Shown here: positions 17,061 through 25,792 of the stretch, piece after piece
Position numbering within the stretch: position 1 is the stretch's first letter
How the letters are laid out: the number at the start of each line of letters is the position of its first letter
NCBI RefSeq assembly: GCF_965200405.1
Contig: NZ_OZ241356.1
Location: 2,976,001 to 3,040,000 of the forward strand
Direction: 5' to 3'
Source: Glacieibacterium sp965200405
GTDB lineage: Bacteria > Pseudomonadota > Alphaproteobacteria > Sphingomonadales > Sphingomonadaceae
Length of the DNA: 64,000 bases
Program-made: the position numbers and the translations under genes
Notes under the pieces: model-generated
The model's database searches: none
What the model was told of the DNA's origin: nothing
What the model saw: the letters and a program-made list of their open reading frames with translations, nothing else

Positions 17061-17776
17061 GGCAGGCTCGCTTCATCACGCTGGAAGGCGGCGAGGGTTC
17101 CGGCAAGTCGACCCAGGTCGCCTTGCTTGCCGAGCGGCTGCGCGAGCGCGGCATCGAAGTCGTCACCACTCGGGAGCCCGGTGGCACGGAAGGTGCCGAA
17201 GCGATTCGTGAGCTCCTGGTCACCGGCAGCACCGACCGCTGGAGCCCGGCGGCGGAAGCACTGTTGGTCAACGCTGGCCGCGCCGATCATGTCGAGCGGC
17301 TGATCCGCCCGGCGCTGGCTGCCGGCAAATGGGTGATCAGCGACCGCTTCGCCGATTCGACGATGGCCTATCAAGGTGCAGGCAAGGGCCTGTCCGATGC
17401 TTCGCTGCGCAGCCTACATCATCTGTCTGCAGCCGACCTTTGGCCGGACCTGACGCTGGTGCTGGATCTGCCGGTCGAGCTCGGCCTCAGCCGTGCCGCG
17501 TCGCGTGCCGGTGGGGAAGGGCGGTTCGAGCAACACGATGCAGACTTCCACCAGCGGGTTTCCCTTGGCTTTCGCGATCTCGCCGCAGCCGAGCCGAGAC
17601 GTTGCCGACTGATCGACGCCGACGGTGACCCGGCCTCGGTGTCAAGCCGCATCTGGGGCGAAGTCATGGCGATGGATGCGGTCGAGACGGTACTCGAACG
17701 CAATCCTGGCGAGCTCGCCGGCAACTCCGGCTCGGGAACCGCGCACCTCGGCGAAACCGACACCGGCGACGACTGA
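17057..17776 (+). CDS. tmk: Thymidylate kinase
   Basis: The 239-residue enzyme phosphorylates dTMP to dTDP for DNA synthesis. The P-loop GGEGSGKST lies at residues 11-19, the dTMP-binding TREPGGTEGAE follows near 39, and the DRF variant of the DRY motif is in ISDRFADSTMAYQG. The LID region is Arg-poor compared with some homologues. The GTG start at 17057 overlaps the dacC stop. About 25 C-terminal residues (after LERNPGE) extend beyond the usual length and look unstructured. It is followed by holB after 3 bp, an order common in alphaproteobacteria. Confidence 0.95.
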   Translation: MRQARFITLEGGEGSGKSTQVALLAERLRERGIEVVTTREPGGTEGAEAIRELLVTGSTDRWSPAAEALLVNAGRADHVERLIRPALAAGKWVISDRFADSTMAYQGAGKGLSDASLRSLHHLSAADLWPDLTLVLDLPVELGLSRAASRAGGEGRFEQHDADFHQRVSLGFRDLAAAEPRRCRLIDADGDPASVSSRIWGEVMAMDAVETVLERNPGELAGNSGSGTAHLGETDTGDD

Positions 17777-17779
17777 GGC

Positions 17780-18742
17780 ATGCTGGTCGGGCACGCCGAA
17801 CAATCCGCGGCGTTCCGCGATGCTTTCGTCTCGGGCAATTTCCACCATGCCTGGCTGCTTGCCGGACCGCCGGGCGTCGGCAAAGGCAGCTTTGCCCGCG
17901 CTGCCGCAGCTTGGGTGCTGGCTCGCGCCGCGGGTCCGCCGGTGGACGACAGCACCCTCGACGTCCCCTCGACGCACCCGACGATCCCCGTCATCGCCGC
18001 GGGTGGCCATCCCGACTACCGGGTGCTGGAGCGCACCAGCGACGACAAGGGCAAGCTTCGCACCGTCATCCGCGTCGATGAAATCCGCGCTCTGCAGCCG
18101 CTGTTCCGCAACACACCGGCGCTGAGCGACTGGCGCGTTGTCATCGTGGATGCTGCCGACGACATGAACCGCAATGCCGCCAACGCGCTGCTCAAGAACC
18201 TCGAGGAGCCGCCGACGGGGACGCTGTTCCTGGTCGTGAGCCATTCGCCGGGGCGCCTGCTGCCGACGATCCGCTCGCGCTGCCGGACGTTGCGTTTTCA
18301 CCCGTTGAGCGAAACCGAGGTTTCGATTGTGCTGTCCGATGTTCGACCGGAGCTGTCGGCCGGCGAAGTTGCGGCGCTGGCTCGGGTCGCAGGCGGCGCA
18401 CCGGGCCGGGCACTGCAGTTGGCGGAGGCGGGCGTCGAGGCGATGGAGCGCGATCTGGACAGTCTGGCGGTCGCGCGGGGTGGCGATGCGACGGCGCGGG
18501 CGCTGGCGCTGGCACGGTCGCTGTCGCTGAAAGCAGCGATGCCGCGGTACGAAGCCTTTCTCGACCTGGCCCCGTCATATCTCGCGACGGCCGCGCGGAC
18601 GCGGACCGGCGCGCGTCTTGGACGGGCCTTGTCGGCGTGGGAAAAAGCCAACGAGCTGGCTGCATCGGCCGTGCCGCTGTCGCTCGAGCCGCAGGCGGTC
18701 AGCTTCGAGCTGGCTATGCTCGTCGCGACGCTGGCCGACTGA
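17780..18742 (+). CDS. holB: DNA polymerase III subunit delta prime
   Basis: This 320-residue AAA+ clamp-loader subunit has a Walker-A-like GPPGVGKG at residues 29-36, VVIVDAADDMNRNAANALLK as Walker B and sensor region, and LPTIRSRCRTLRF with the conserved SRC arginine-finger motif. It works with delta and tau/gamma to load the beta clamp at the replication fork. The usual zinc-binding cysteines of delta prime are not evident between residues 50 and 80, as in many alphaproteobacterial forms. It is tightly linked to tmk (3 bp) and followed by a 218-bp gap that holds the urcA promoter. Confidence 0.93.
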   Translation: MLVGHAEQSAAFRDAFVSGNFHHAWLLAGPPGVGKGSFARAAAAWVLARAAGPPVDDSTLDVPSTHPTIPVIAAGGHPDYRVLERTSDDKGKLRTVIRVDEIRALQPLFRNTPALSDWRVVIVDAADDMNRNAANALLKNLEEPPTGTLFLVVSHSPGRLLPTIRSRCRTLRFHPLSETEVSIVLSDVRPELSAGEVAALARVAGGAPGRALQLAEAGVEAMERDLDSLAVARGGDATARALALARSLSLKAAMPRYEAFLDLAPSYLATAARTRTGARLGRALSAWEKANELAASAVPLSLEPQAVSFELAMLVATLAD

Positions 18743-18888
18743 GGCTGTGCCAAGTCGCTTGCCAGAGTACGATGTGTTGGTGAAAATTCCCACTCGTTAG
18801 GAGCGGCAGTTCGGCGCGGTAGTGACGCGATACGGTTGGTTGAAGCTAAGTCATTGTATTGTTTGGCGACCTAGTAAACGACCGCAGT

Positions 18889-18903
18889 TGGCACACCGTT
18901 TGC
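18889..18903 (+). promoter_or_regulatory. Sigma-54 (RpoN) promoter, -24/-12 elements
   Basis: TGGCAC-N5-TTGC occurs at 18889-18903 with the invariant GG (18890-18891) and GC (18902-18903) separated by exactly 10 bp, which is the RpoN consensus. It is preceded by T and followed by A, also as in the consensus. Transcription would start near 18915, about 46 nt before the urcA ATG. I see no obvious NtrC enhancer palindrome in the upstream gap. The nearest enhancer-binding protein with an intact GAFTGA loop in this window is NtrC. Confidence 0.75.
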
Positions 18904-18960
18904 AAAGCAGCTGGCATGGGACGTCGGATCGGCCGCCGCCCCAGACAGAGGAACTCCACC

Positions 18961-19260
18961 ATGTTCGCCACCGCTTCTTTCACCCGCACTCTGGTCGCCG
19001 CAACAGGTGCCGCCATCGTTGCATCGACCTTCCTTTTCGCCGCCGTCGCGCCCGCATCGGCGCAGGATGTCCAGGTCCGCACCCGGACAGTCAGCTACGC
19101 CGACCTCGACCTTGCCAAGCCTGCTGGCCGCGCCACGCTCGACGCGCGTATCCGTGCCGCTGCCCGGTCGGTCTGCTCGGTGAACGCCACCAACATCGTC
19201 GATCGCCGTGCCGAACTCCGTTGCGCCAAGGCTGCTACAAGCGCCGCGACCCGCTCGTAA
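18961..19260 (+). CDS. UrcA family protein
   Basis: The 99-residue secreted protein starts at ATG 18961, preceded by GAGGAA. It has a signal peptide ending ASAQ (about residue 35). The mature domain contains VSYADLDLAKPAGRATLDARI and two cysteines (RSVCSV and ELRCAKA), which likely form a disulfide; both are hallmarks of the UrcA family, common in sphingomonads and relatives and of unknown function. A longer in-frame start at 18859 would cross the sigma-54 promoter and is rejected. The gene stands alone, with its own promoter and a strong hairpin after the stop, so it appears to be an independently regulated monocistron. Confidence 0.87.
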   Translation: MFATASFTRTLVAATGAAIVASTFLFAAVAPASAQDVQVRTRTVSYADLDLAKPAGRATLDARIRAAARSVCSVNATNIVDRRAELRCAKAATSAATRS

Positions 19261-19275
19261 TGAGACCGTCCGACA

Positions 19276-19300
19276 CCGGCGACGAACGTCCCGTCGCCGG
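19276..19300 (+). terminator. Hairpin after urcA, terminator-like
   Basis: CCGGCGACG (19276-19284) and CGTCGCCGG (19292-19300) form a perfect 9-bp GC-rich stem with a 7-nt loop, 16 nt after the urcA stop. There is no T-run behind it, so it may instead be a 3' stabiliser or a pause site. Confidence 0.45.
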
Positions 19301-19344
19301 CTGCGGGCTCCTCCGACCGTGAAGCTGGTTGCAGCGACTGCGGA

Positions 19345-20898
19345 ATGACCGCTAGACGGGTCGGCATGAAGCCCGCCCAGAACTACTATATAACGACGGC
19401 CATCGCTTACCCGAACGGCGCGCCGCATATGGGTCACGCCTATGAGGCGATCGCGACCGATGCGATCGCGCGCTTCCACCGGCTCGACGGGCGCAACGTT
19501 CGGTTCCTGACCGGGACCGACGAGCATGGCCTGAAGATCGCCCAGGCCGCACGTGCCGCGGGTATTGCACCGCGGGAGTATGTCGACGGTACCGTTCAAG
19601 CGTTCCAGCAACTGGTCGCCACCTTCGGCATTTCGCACGACCGCTTCATCCGCACCACCGACGCCGACCATTATGCTGCGAGCCAGGAGCTTTGGCGGCG
19701 AATTGCGGCGAACGGTGACATGTATCTCGACCGCTACGAAGGTTGGTATTCGGTTCGCGACGAGGCCTATTACGACGAGACCGAGCTGGTCGCCGCCTTC
19801 GATAGCGCCGGCGCACCGGTGAAATTGTCCCCCCAGGGAACGCCTGTCGAATGGACCGTCGAGGAGAGCTGGTTTTTCCGGCTGTCCAAGTACCAGGACC
19901 GGCTGCTCGCCCTGTACGACGACCCCGAATTCGTGCGCCCGACCAGTCGTTGCAATGAGATGCGCAGCTTCGTCGCCGGCGGGCTCAAGGACCTGTCGAT
20001 GTCGCGGACCAGCTTCGACTGGGGCGTGCCGGTCCCGGATTCGCCCGGTCACGTCATGTACGTCTGGATGGATGCGCTGACCAACTACCTGACCGGCGCG
20101 GGCTTTCCGGCCGATCTGGATGCAGACGGGCAGGGCGAGTGGTGGCCTGCCGACCTGCACGTCATCGGCAAGGACGTCGTGCGTTTCCACGCAGTCTATT
20201 GGCCCGCATTCCTGATGGCGGCCGGCCTGCCTGTGCCGAAATCAGTGTTCGGCCACGGCTTCGTACTCAACCGCGGCGAGAAAATGTCCAAGTCTGTCGG
20301 CAACGTCGTCGATCCGCTGGCGCTTGCCGACAGCTTGGGTGTCGACCGCCTGCGCTGGTTCCTGCTGCGCGATGTCGCCTTCGGCGATGACGGCAACTAT
20401 AGCCATGAGGCGATTGTCGAGCGCACTAACGCCGACCTTGCCAACGGTATCGGCAATCTGGCGCAGCGCGCGCTGTCGATGGTGGCAAAGAACTGCGACG
20501 GACGCATGCCTGAGGGCAGGGGGGACATCCCCAACTTTGCCGCGACGACCGAAGCTTACTTCAGCAACATGCGCGAGCTGCTGCTGCACCGCGGCCTCGA
20601 AGCCGTGATGTTGATGGTGTCCGAGGCAAACGGCTATTTTGCCGACGCCGCGCCCTGGACTCTGCGCAAGACCGATCCTGCTGCGATGGCTGCCGTACTG
20701 GCAACGACGCTGGACGCGACGCGGCGCATTGCAATTCTCGTCCTGCCGGTCATTCCGGTTGCCGCGGCACGCCTGCTCGATCAACTCGGCGTTGCTGCCG
20801 ATGAGCGGACATTTGCCGCGCTCGACACACCCGTCGCTGCGGGGACGCAGCTTCCCGAGCCGCAGGGGGTCTTTCCACGTTGGGTCGACGCAGAATGA
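19345..20898 (+). CDS. metG: Methionyl-tRNA synthetase
   Basis: This 517-residue class I synthetase charges tRNA-Met. The HIGH-type motif is HMGH at residues 28-31 and KMSKS is at 313-317. The short length and the absence of a zinc-knuckle Cys cluster and of a C-terminal tRNA-binding domain place it in the compact MetG form common in alphaproteobacteria. The start could be ATG 19345 or ATG 19366 (MKPAQNYYITTAI), the latter matching the usual N-terminus better. It begins the metG-GNAT-tatD-MBL series, in which the next genes are only 25 bp or less apart or overlap. Confidence 0.95.
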   Translation: MTARRVGMKPAQNYYITTAIAYPNGAPHMGHAYEAIATDAIARFHRLDGRNVRFLTGTDEHGLKIAQAARAAGIAPREYVDGTVQAFQQLVATFGISHDRFIRTTDADHYAASQELWRRIAANGDMYLDRYEGWYSVRDEAYYDETELVAAFDSAGAPVKLSPQGTPVEWTVEESWFFRLSKYQDRLLALYDDPEFVRPTSRCNEMRSFVAGGLKDLSMSRTSFDWGVPVPDSPGHVMYVWMDALTNYLTGAGFPADLDADGQGEWWPADLHVIGKDVVRFHAVYWPAFLMAAGLPVPKSVFGHGFVLNRGEKMSKSVGNVVDPLALADSLGVDRLRWFLLRDVAFGDDGNYSHEAIVERTNADLANGIGNLAQRALSMVAKNCDGRMPEGRGDIPNFAATTEAYFSNMRELLLHRGLEAVMLMVSEANGYFADAAPWTLRKTDPAAMAAVLATTLDATRRIAILVLPVIPVAAARLLDQLGVAADERTFAALDTPVAAGTQLPEPQGVFPRWVDAE

Positions 20899-20923
20899 GC
20901 CTGCCAAGCTACCGTATGGTCGC

Positions 20924-21448
20924 ATGCTAGTCCGCGTTGCCACCCCAACCGACCTTCCGGCGTTGCAGGCGATGATCACGCGCGCCATCATGCAACTTCA
21001 ATCGCCGTTCCTGGAGCCAGAGCAGGTCGCCGCAAGCGCCACGATGATGGGCCTCGACACACAGCTGGTCGACGATGGCACCTACCTCGTCGCCGATCTC
21101 GATGGAGCGATGGCTGCCTGCGGGGGGTGGAGCAAGCGCGCGACCAGCTATGGCGGCGATCATTCTCCAGGGCGCAGCGCACGCCTCCTCGACCCGGATA
21201 CCGAGCCGACGCGGATCCGAGCCATGTACACCGATCCGGCATTCGTGCGCCGAGGGCTGGGTCGCCTAATGCTTGCCGCTTGCGAAGATGCCGCTCGCGC
21301 CGCCGGTTTCCGCGAGGCGACGATGGTTGCGACGATGGCTGGCCTGCCGCTGTATCTCGCCTGCGGCTATGTCTCGGTCGAAGCTTTCGAGGATAGAAAC
21401 GGCGCAGTCGCCGTGCCACTGGTTCACATGCGTAAGCCTTTGATATGA
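20924..21448 (+). CDS. GNAT family N-acetyltransferase
   Basis: This 174-residue GNAT-fold protein starts at ATG 20924. The acetyl-CoA pyrophosphate loop is FVRRGLGRLML (motif A, R/Q-x-x-G-x-G/A), followed by the C-terminal LYLACGYVSVE region. The acceptor substrate is unknown. The frame extends upstream without a stop but overlaps metG, so the internal ATG is preferred. The stop overlaps the tatD start (ATGA), which implies translational coupling between two functionally unrelated genes. Confidence 0.87.
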   Translation: MLVRVATPTDLPALQAMITRAIMQLQSPFLEPEQVAASATMMGLDTQLVDDGTYLVADLDGAMAACGGWSKRATSYGGDHSPGRSARLLDPDTEPTRIRAMYTDPAFVRRGLGRLMLAACEDAARAAGFREATMVATMAGLPLYLACGYVSVEAFEDRNGAVAVPLVHMRKPLI

Positions 21449-22230
21449 CAATGCTCGTCGATAGCCACTGCCACCTCAACTACCCGGGCGTCCGCGAGGA
21501 TCAGGCGGGGGTGATCGACCGGGCTCGCGCCGCGGGGGTCGGAACAATGCTCGGCATCAGCACCCGGGCGAGCGAATGGTCTGAGGTCATTGCCTTAGCC
21601 GCGGCCCATCCTGACATCTGGGCATCCGTAGGCATCCATCCGCACGAGGCAGACGCTCATCCCGACATCGACGCGGCCCGATTGATCGAAGCCGCCGACC
21701 ATCCCAAGGTCATCGCCATCGGCGAAACCGGACTCGATTATTTCTATGACCACAGCGACCGGGACCGCCAGCGAGCCAGCTTCCGGGCCCATATTTCCGC
21801 AGCGCGTGCCACCAGCCTGCCGATCATCGTCCACACCCGCGACGCGGAGGAAGATACTGCTGCTATCCTGGGCGAAGAAATGGAGCAGGGCACCTTCACC
21901 GGCGTAATTCACTGTTTCACGGCGAGCCAGGCCTTTGCCGAACAGGTACTTGCACTGGGCTTCTACATCTCGCTCTCAGGAATACTGACCTTCAAGAATG
22001 CCCGTGACTTGCAGGCAACGGCGGCGACGATCCCCGCCGATCGGTTGTTGATCGAGACCGACTCACCGTTTTTAGCGCCTGTTCCGATGCGCGGTCGGCC
22101 TTGCGAGCCAGCGTTCGTGGCGCAAACTGCGGCGTTCCTAGCCAAGCTGCGCGGGCAGGGCGTCGAGACGATTGCTGCCGACACGACGAATAACTTCTTC
22201 AACCTGTTCAGCAAGGCGCAGCGGCCTTGA
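21445..22230 (+). CDS. tatD: TatD family hydrolase/DNase
   Basis: The 261-residue protein is a TIM-barrel metal-dependent hydrolase of the TatD/YcfH group. Metal ligands are visible in DSHCHLNY near the N-terminus, the GIHPHEAD loop, IGETGLDYFYD, IVHTRDAEEDT, and ITETDSPFLAPVP-like IETDSPFLAPVPMRG near the C-terminus. Family members have 3'-5' exonuclease or DNase activity and act in the cytoplasm. It is coupled to the GNAT by ATGA and followed after 10 bp by the MBL hydrolase, a conserved neighbour pair in alphaproteobacteria. Confidence 0.94.
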   Translation: MTMLVDSHCHLNYPGVREDQAGVIDRARAAGVGTMLGISTRASEWSEVIALAAAHPDIWASVGIHPHEADAHPDIDAARLIEAADHPKVIAIGETGLDYFYDHSDRDRQRASFRAHISAARATSLPIIVHTRDAEEDTAAILGEEMEQGTFTGVIHCFTASQAFAEQVLALGFYISLSGILTFKNARDLQATAATIPADRLLIETDSPFLAPVPMRGRPCEPAFVAQTAAFLAKLRGQGVETIAADTTNNFFNLFSKAQRP

Positions 22231-22240
22231 AAGGTTCAGC

Positions 22241-23014
22241 GTGAAGGTCACCATTCTCGGCTGTGGTACGTCGACCGGTGTGCCGCGCATCGGCAATGAC
22301 TGGGGCGACTGCGACCCCGCCGAGCCGCGCAATCGGCGCCGTCGCTGCTCGATCCTGGTCGAGGTCGACGGCTACCGCGTCTTGGTCGACACCGGCCCGG
22401 ACATGCGAGAGCAGTTGCTCGATGCAGGTGTGGCGAAGGTCGATGCCGTGCTCTTCACCCATGATCATGCCGACCACGCACACGGTGTCGACGACCTTCG
22501 CCAGCTTTTCCACAATATGGGCAGGCCAGTCGATTGCTATGCAGATGCCGCGACCTGGCAAGTGTTGAAGGACCGCTTCGGCTACGTCTTTGCAGGAACG
22601 TCCAGCTACCCGGCTACCGCAATTGCCCACGAACTGCCGGAGAGACTGGTCGTCGGCCCACTGGTTATCACCAACTTTCTGCAGGACCACGGAAAGATCG
22701 ATAGCATCGGCTATCGATTTGACTGGAAGGAAAAGGCGGTCGTCTACTCGACCGACGTCAAGACGTTGCCTGAGGCATCGACGTTGGCCTTGACGGCACT
22801 CGACCTGTGGATCGTCGACGCGCTACGTCGAACGCCGCATCCGACACATAGCCATCTGTCGCAGACCCTCAGCTGGATCGATCATTTTGCACCCAAGCGA
22901 GCGATCCTGACTCACATGGACAACAGCATGGACTATCGCAGCTTGTCAGATGAGCTCCCGGCAGGAGTGGAGCCGGGTTACGACGGTCAAACCATCACAT
23001 ATGATTTAACATAA
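22241..23014 (+). CDS. MBL-fold metallo-hydrolase, PhnP-like
   Basis: The 257-residue protein starts at GTG 22241 (VKVTILGCGTSTGVP), which matches the family N-terminus. The metal-binding HxHxDH motif is FTHDHADHAHG, with further ligands in STDVKTLPE and ILTHMDNSMD. It resembles PhnP-type phosphodiesterases that cleave cyclic phosphate esters; the natural substrate here is unknown. There is no phn cluster nearby, so a role in phosphonate use is not supported. Its stop lies inside a 14-bp AT-rich palindrome (23011-23024). Confidence 0.9.
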   Translation: MKVTILGCGTSTGVPRIGNDWGDCDPAEPRNRRRRCSILVEVDGYRVLVDTGPDMREQLLDAGVAKVDAVLFTHDHADHAHGVDDLRQLFHNMGRPVDCYADAATWQVLKDRFGYVFAGTSSYPATAIAHELPERLVVGPLVITNFLQDHGKIDSIGYRFDWKEKAVVYSTDVKTLPEASTLALTALDLWIVDALRRTPHPTHSHLSQTLSWIDHFAPKRAILTHMDNSMDYRSLSDELPAGVEPGYDGQTITYDLT

Positions 23015-23024
23015 TATATATTAT
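23011..23024. promoter_or_regulatory. AT-rich 14-bp perfect palindrome
   Basis: ATAATATATATTAT is self-complementary and stands out in a GC-rich region. It overlaps the stop of the MBL gene and lies about 90 bp upstream of the methyltransferase gene. It could hold a promoter -10 region or a regulator site; no T-run or stem typical of a terminator follows. Confidence 0.3.
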
Positions 23025-23117
23025 CGGAATGACAGTCGTTAGGCCTTGTGACGCATCGCGGTGTCCGCTCGTACTCCACACTAGCGGTCAGCCTCGCTGA
23101 CTGGCATGGAGGATCTC

Positions 23118-23711
23118 GTGAGCCTGTCTCCACCAGTTGAGCGGTCCGGCAATGCGACATTCTTTCGGGAGTGGCTGAGCAATCCGCTGCGCGTCGCATC
23201 CGTGGCGCCGTCCGGCCGCGCCTTGGCCGAGATGATGACGCGAGACATCGATGCTTCTTCGGCGCCGGTGATCGAACTTGGCCCCGGCACAGGGATCTTC
23301 ACCGATGCGCTTCTCGCGCATGGCGTCCCTGAGGATCGGCTGGCGTTGATCGAGAAAGGCACGAGCTTCGCTGTGCTGCTGCGCCGTCGTCACCCGCTGG
23401 CGACAGTCCTGGAAATGGATGCGACGCGGCTTGGTCGAGCCATATTGTTCGGTGGCGACAAGGCGGGTGCCGTAATCAGCGGCCTGCCGGTCCTGGCAAT
23501 GCCACCGCGCGTCGTCATGCAGATCGTCCACGGCTGCTTTGTGCATTTGCGCGAGGGCGGTGCGATGTACCAGTTCACTTATGGCCCCTCCTGCCCGGTC
23601 AAGCGCCAGATCCTCGATCGCCTCAACCTCCAGGCCAAGCGGGTCGGCGGCGCCTTCATCAACCTTCCCCCGGCTTCGGTGTACCGGATAACGCGGCGCG
23701 CGCCGATTTGA
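23118..23711 (+). CDS. SAM-dependent methyltransferase, phospholipid N-methyltransferase-like
   Basis: The product has a Rossmann-type SAM site VIELGPGTGIFTDALL and resembles PmtA-type phosphatidylethanolamine N-methyltransferases of alphaproteobacteria (N-terminal FFREWLSNPLRVASVAPSGRALA). Those enzymes convert PE toward phosphatidylcholine at the membrane. I prefer GTG 23118 because a perfect GGAGGA sits 5 nt upstream. ATG 23106 is the alternative and would place that site inside the gene. The stop overlaps the TTG start of mazG. Substrate assignment is by family resemblance only; rRNA adenine dimethylases share part of the motif. Confidence 0.82.
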   Translation: MSLSPPVERSGNATFFREWLSNPLRVASVAPSGRALAEMMTRDIDASSAPVIELGPGTGIFTDALLAHGVPEDRLALIEKGTSFAVLLRRRHPLATVLEMDATRLGRAILFGGDKAGAVISGLPVLAMPPRVVMQIVHGCFVHLREGGAMYQFTYGPSCPVKRQILDRLNLQAKRVGGAFINLPPASVYRITRRAPI

Positions 23712-24460
23712 TCGAGCCGCTCGTCGCCATTATGGCGCGCCTGCGCGACCCGGAAACCGGCTGTCCTTGGGACGTAGCCCAAAGCTTCGCGACGATTGCT
23801 CCCTATACCATCGAAGAAGCGTATGAAGTTGCTCAGGCGATTGCTGACAACGACATGACTGAGCTGCGCGACGAGCTCGGGGACTTATTACTGCAAGTCG
23901 TCTTCCACTCGCGCATCGCCGAAGAGGCTGGGCTGTTCGCGCTTAACGACGTGGTTGCCGCGATCGTCGACAAGATGACGCGTCGCCACCCACATGTCTT
24001 TGCCGACGCTGTCGCGGACGTCGACGCCGTCACGCAAAAACTGACTTGGGAGACGCTGAAAGCACGAGAAAAGCCTCGCGACAGCGCGCTGTCGGGCGTC
24101 GCGACCGCCCTCCCCGCGCTCATGCGAGCCGACAAACTGCAGCGCCGTGCGGCGCGAACCGGCTTCGACTGGCCCGACCCATCCGGCGCCCGCGATAAAA
24201 TTATCGAGGAGCTTGCAGAATTCGATGCTGCCGACTCTGTCGATCACAGGACGGAGGAGGCAGGCGATCTGCTGTTTGCCGTCGTCAACCTGTTGCGCCA
24301 TCACGAGATCGATCCCGAGACCGCACTACGCAGCGCCAACGCCAAGTTCGAACGCCGGTTCAGGGCAATGGAGACTAGTGCCGGAGATGCCTTCCCGAGC
24401 CTTGATCTCGAGGCCAAGGAGCGTCTTTGGGACGATGCCAAGGCCGCCGAGAGAAGCTGA
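23708..24460 (+). CDS. mazG: Nucleoside triphosphate pyrophosphohydrolase MazG
   Basis: The 250-residue protein has two MazG helical domains. The first has CPWDVAQSF, EEAYEVAQAI and ELGDLLLQVVFHSRIAEE with the E-x2-E and E-x2-D metal-binding pattern; the second has EEAGDLLFAVVNLLRHH. It hydrolyses (d)NTPs to monophosphates and has been linked to housecleaning and (p)ppGpp control. It starts at TTG 23708, overlapping the methyltransferase stop (TTGA). It is convergent with hflX with only 3 bp between stops, so transcripts must overlap at the 3' ends. Confidence 0.95.
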   Translation: MIEPLVAIMARLRDPETGCPWDVAQSFATIAPYTIEEAYEVAQAIADNDMTELRDELGDLLLQVVFHSRIAEEAGLFALNDVVAAIVDKMTRRHPHVFADAVADVDAVTQKLTWETLKAREKPRDSALSGVATALPALMRADKLQRRAARTGFDWPDPSGARDKIIEELAEFDAADSVDHRTEEAGDLLFAVVNLLRHHEIDPETALRSANAKFERRFRAMETSAGDAFPSLDLEAKERLWDDAKAAERS

Positions 24461-24463
24461 CAC

Positions 24464-25792
24464 CTATAGAGCGTCGAACCGGGCTTTGACCTCGTCGGGC
24501 ATCCGGACTTGAAGCACCACGGCGTCCTCCTCGTCGCGCCGGCCAACGACCTCGCCATGCTGGTGAAGCCATGCAGCGCGTCGTCCGTCGCCTTGACTAA
24601 GCCGGATGGCATGGGTCCGCGTCGACGCCTGCAGGGTGCGCGCGACCAATTCGGACAAGGTGTCGACGCCCTCCCCGCTCACCGCCGAGATCGCTACTTC
24701 ATCATCCCCGATGCTGGCGAGCAACGACGCACGCTGGTCAGGCTCGAGCAGATCGACCTTGTTGAGCGCCGTGACGATCGGGATGACCTTGTCGCCGTCG
24801 ATAACACCCAGATCCCGGAGAACTTTCTCGACATCGCCCTTTTGCGCAGCCGAATCCGGATGAGCGATGTCACGGACGTGGACGATGACATCCGCCTCCA
24901 GCACCTCTTCCAGGGTTGCGCGGAATGCAGCGACCAACTGTGTCGGCAATGACGACACGAAGCCCACCGTGTCCGACAAGATCACCTTTTCGATGCCCGG
25001 CAGCGATACCGCACGCATCGTTGGATCGAGCGTCGCAAACAGCAGGTCCTCGGCCATGACCTCTGCTCCCGTAAGGCGGTTGAACAGCGTCGACTTGCCG
25101 GCATTGGTATAACCGACCAGCGCGACGACGGGATAAGGCGCCTTTTGCCGACGCAGGCGATGCAGCCCGCGAGTACGCTTGACGCCTTCCAGATCGTCCT
25201 TGAGCCGTGCCATCCGATCACGAATCTGCCGACGATCCGCCTCGATCTGTGTCTCGCCGGGACCACCGAGGAAGCCGAAACCGCCACGCTGCCGCTCAAG
25301 GTGAGTCCATGACCGCACCAGGCGACTGGCCTGATAGCTCAGATGCGCCAGTTCGACCTGCAGAGTACCTTCTGCAGTCGTGGCCCGCTCGCCGAAGATC
25401 TCGAGGATCAGGCCAGTCCGGTCGATGACCTTGGAGGAGAACGCCTTTTCCAGATTGCGCTGCTGGATCGGCGATACCGTGCCGTCGATAACGACGACTT
25501 CGGCTTCGGTGGCGGCGATAGCAGCCGTGATCCGCTCGATCTGGCCCTTGCCGAGCAGCGTTCCGACAGCAGCCTTGCGGATGCGAATGACTTCCGAATG
25601 GACGACGTTGAGGTAAATCGCCTGTGCCAAGCCGATCGCCTCGGCAAGGCGTGCCTCCGGGTCTCGCGATTCCTTACCCTGCCCATCCTTGTACGGCAGG
25701 ATAACAACAGCCTTGGCGCCGAAGCGGATACCGCGGACGGTGTCAAAGCCAGGCTGGCCCTGATCGTCCTTGATCGTCCCGTCCCTGCTCAA
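24464..25792 (-). CDS. hflX: GTPase HflX
   Basis: This 442-residue ribosome-associated GTPase has an N-terminal HflX domain with GTLLGKGQIERI. A Gly-rich linker GGFGFLGGPGETQIE precedes the helical segment, and the G domain carries G1 GYTNAGKST, G3 DTVGF and G4 NKVD. HflX binds the 50S subunit and splits stalled 70S ribosomes. Its start overlaps the hfq stop (ATGA). Together with dusB-ntrBC-ntrYX this reflects the conserved alphaproteobacterial order, broken here by one divergent gene. Confidence 0.96.
   Translation of the reverse strand: MSRDGTIKDDQGQPGFDTVRGIRFGAKAVVILPYKDGQGKESRDPEARLAEAIGLAQAIYLNVVHSEVIRIRKAAVGTLLGKGQIERITAAIAATEAEVVVIDGTVSPIQQRNLEKAFSSKVIDRTGLILEIFGERATTAEGTLQVELAHLSYQASRLVRSWTHLERQRGGFGFLGGPGETQIEADRRQIRDRMARLKDDLEGVKRTRGLHRLRRQKAPYPVVALVGYTNAGKSTLFNRLTGAEVMAEDLLFATLDPTMRAVSLPGIEKVILSDTVGFVSSLPTQLVAAFRATLEEVLEADVIVHVRDIAHPDSAAQKGDVEKVLRDLGVIDGDKVIPIVTALNKVDLLEPDQRASLLASIGDDEVAISAVSGEGVDTLSELVARTLQASTRTHAIRLSQGDGRRAAWLHQHGEVVGRRDEEDAVVLQVRMPDEVKARFDAL

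Noticed and set aside
18871..20190. 439-residue open frame on the minus strand
   Set aside because: Antisense to urcA and metG, both of which carry clear family motifs.
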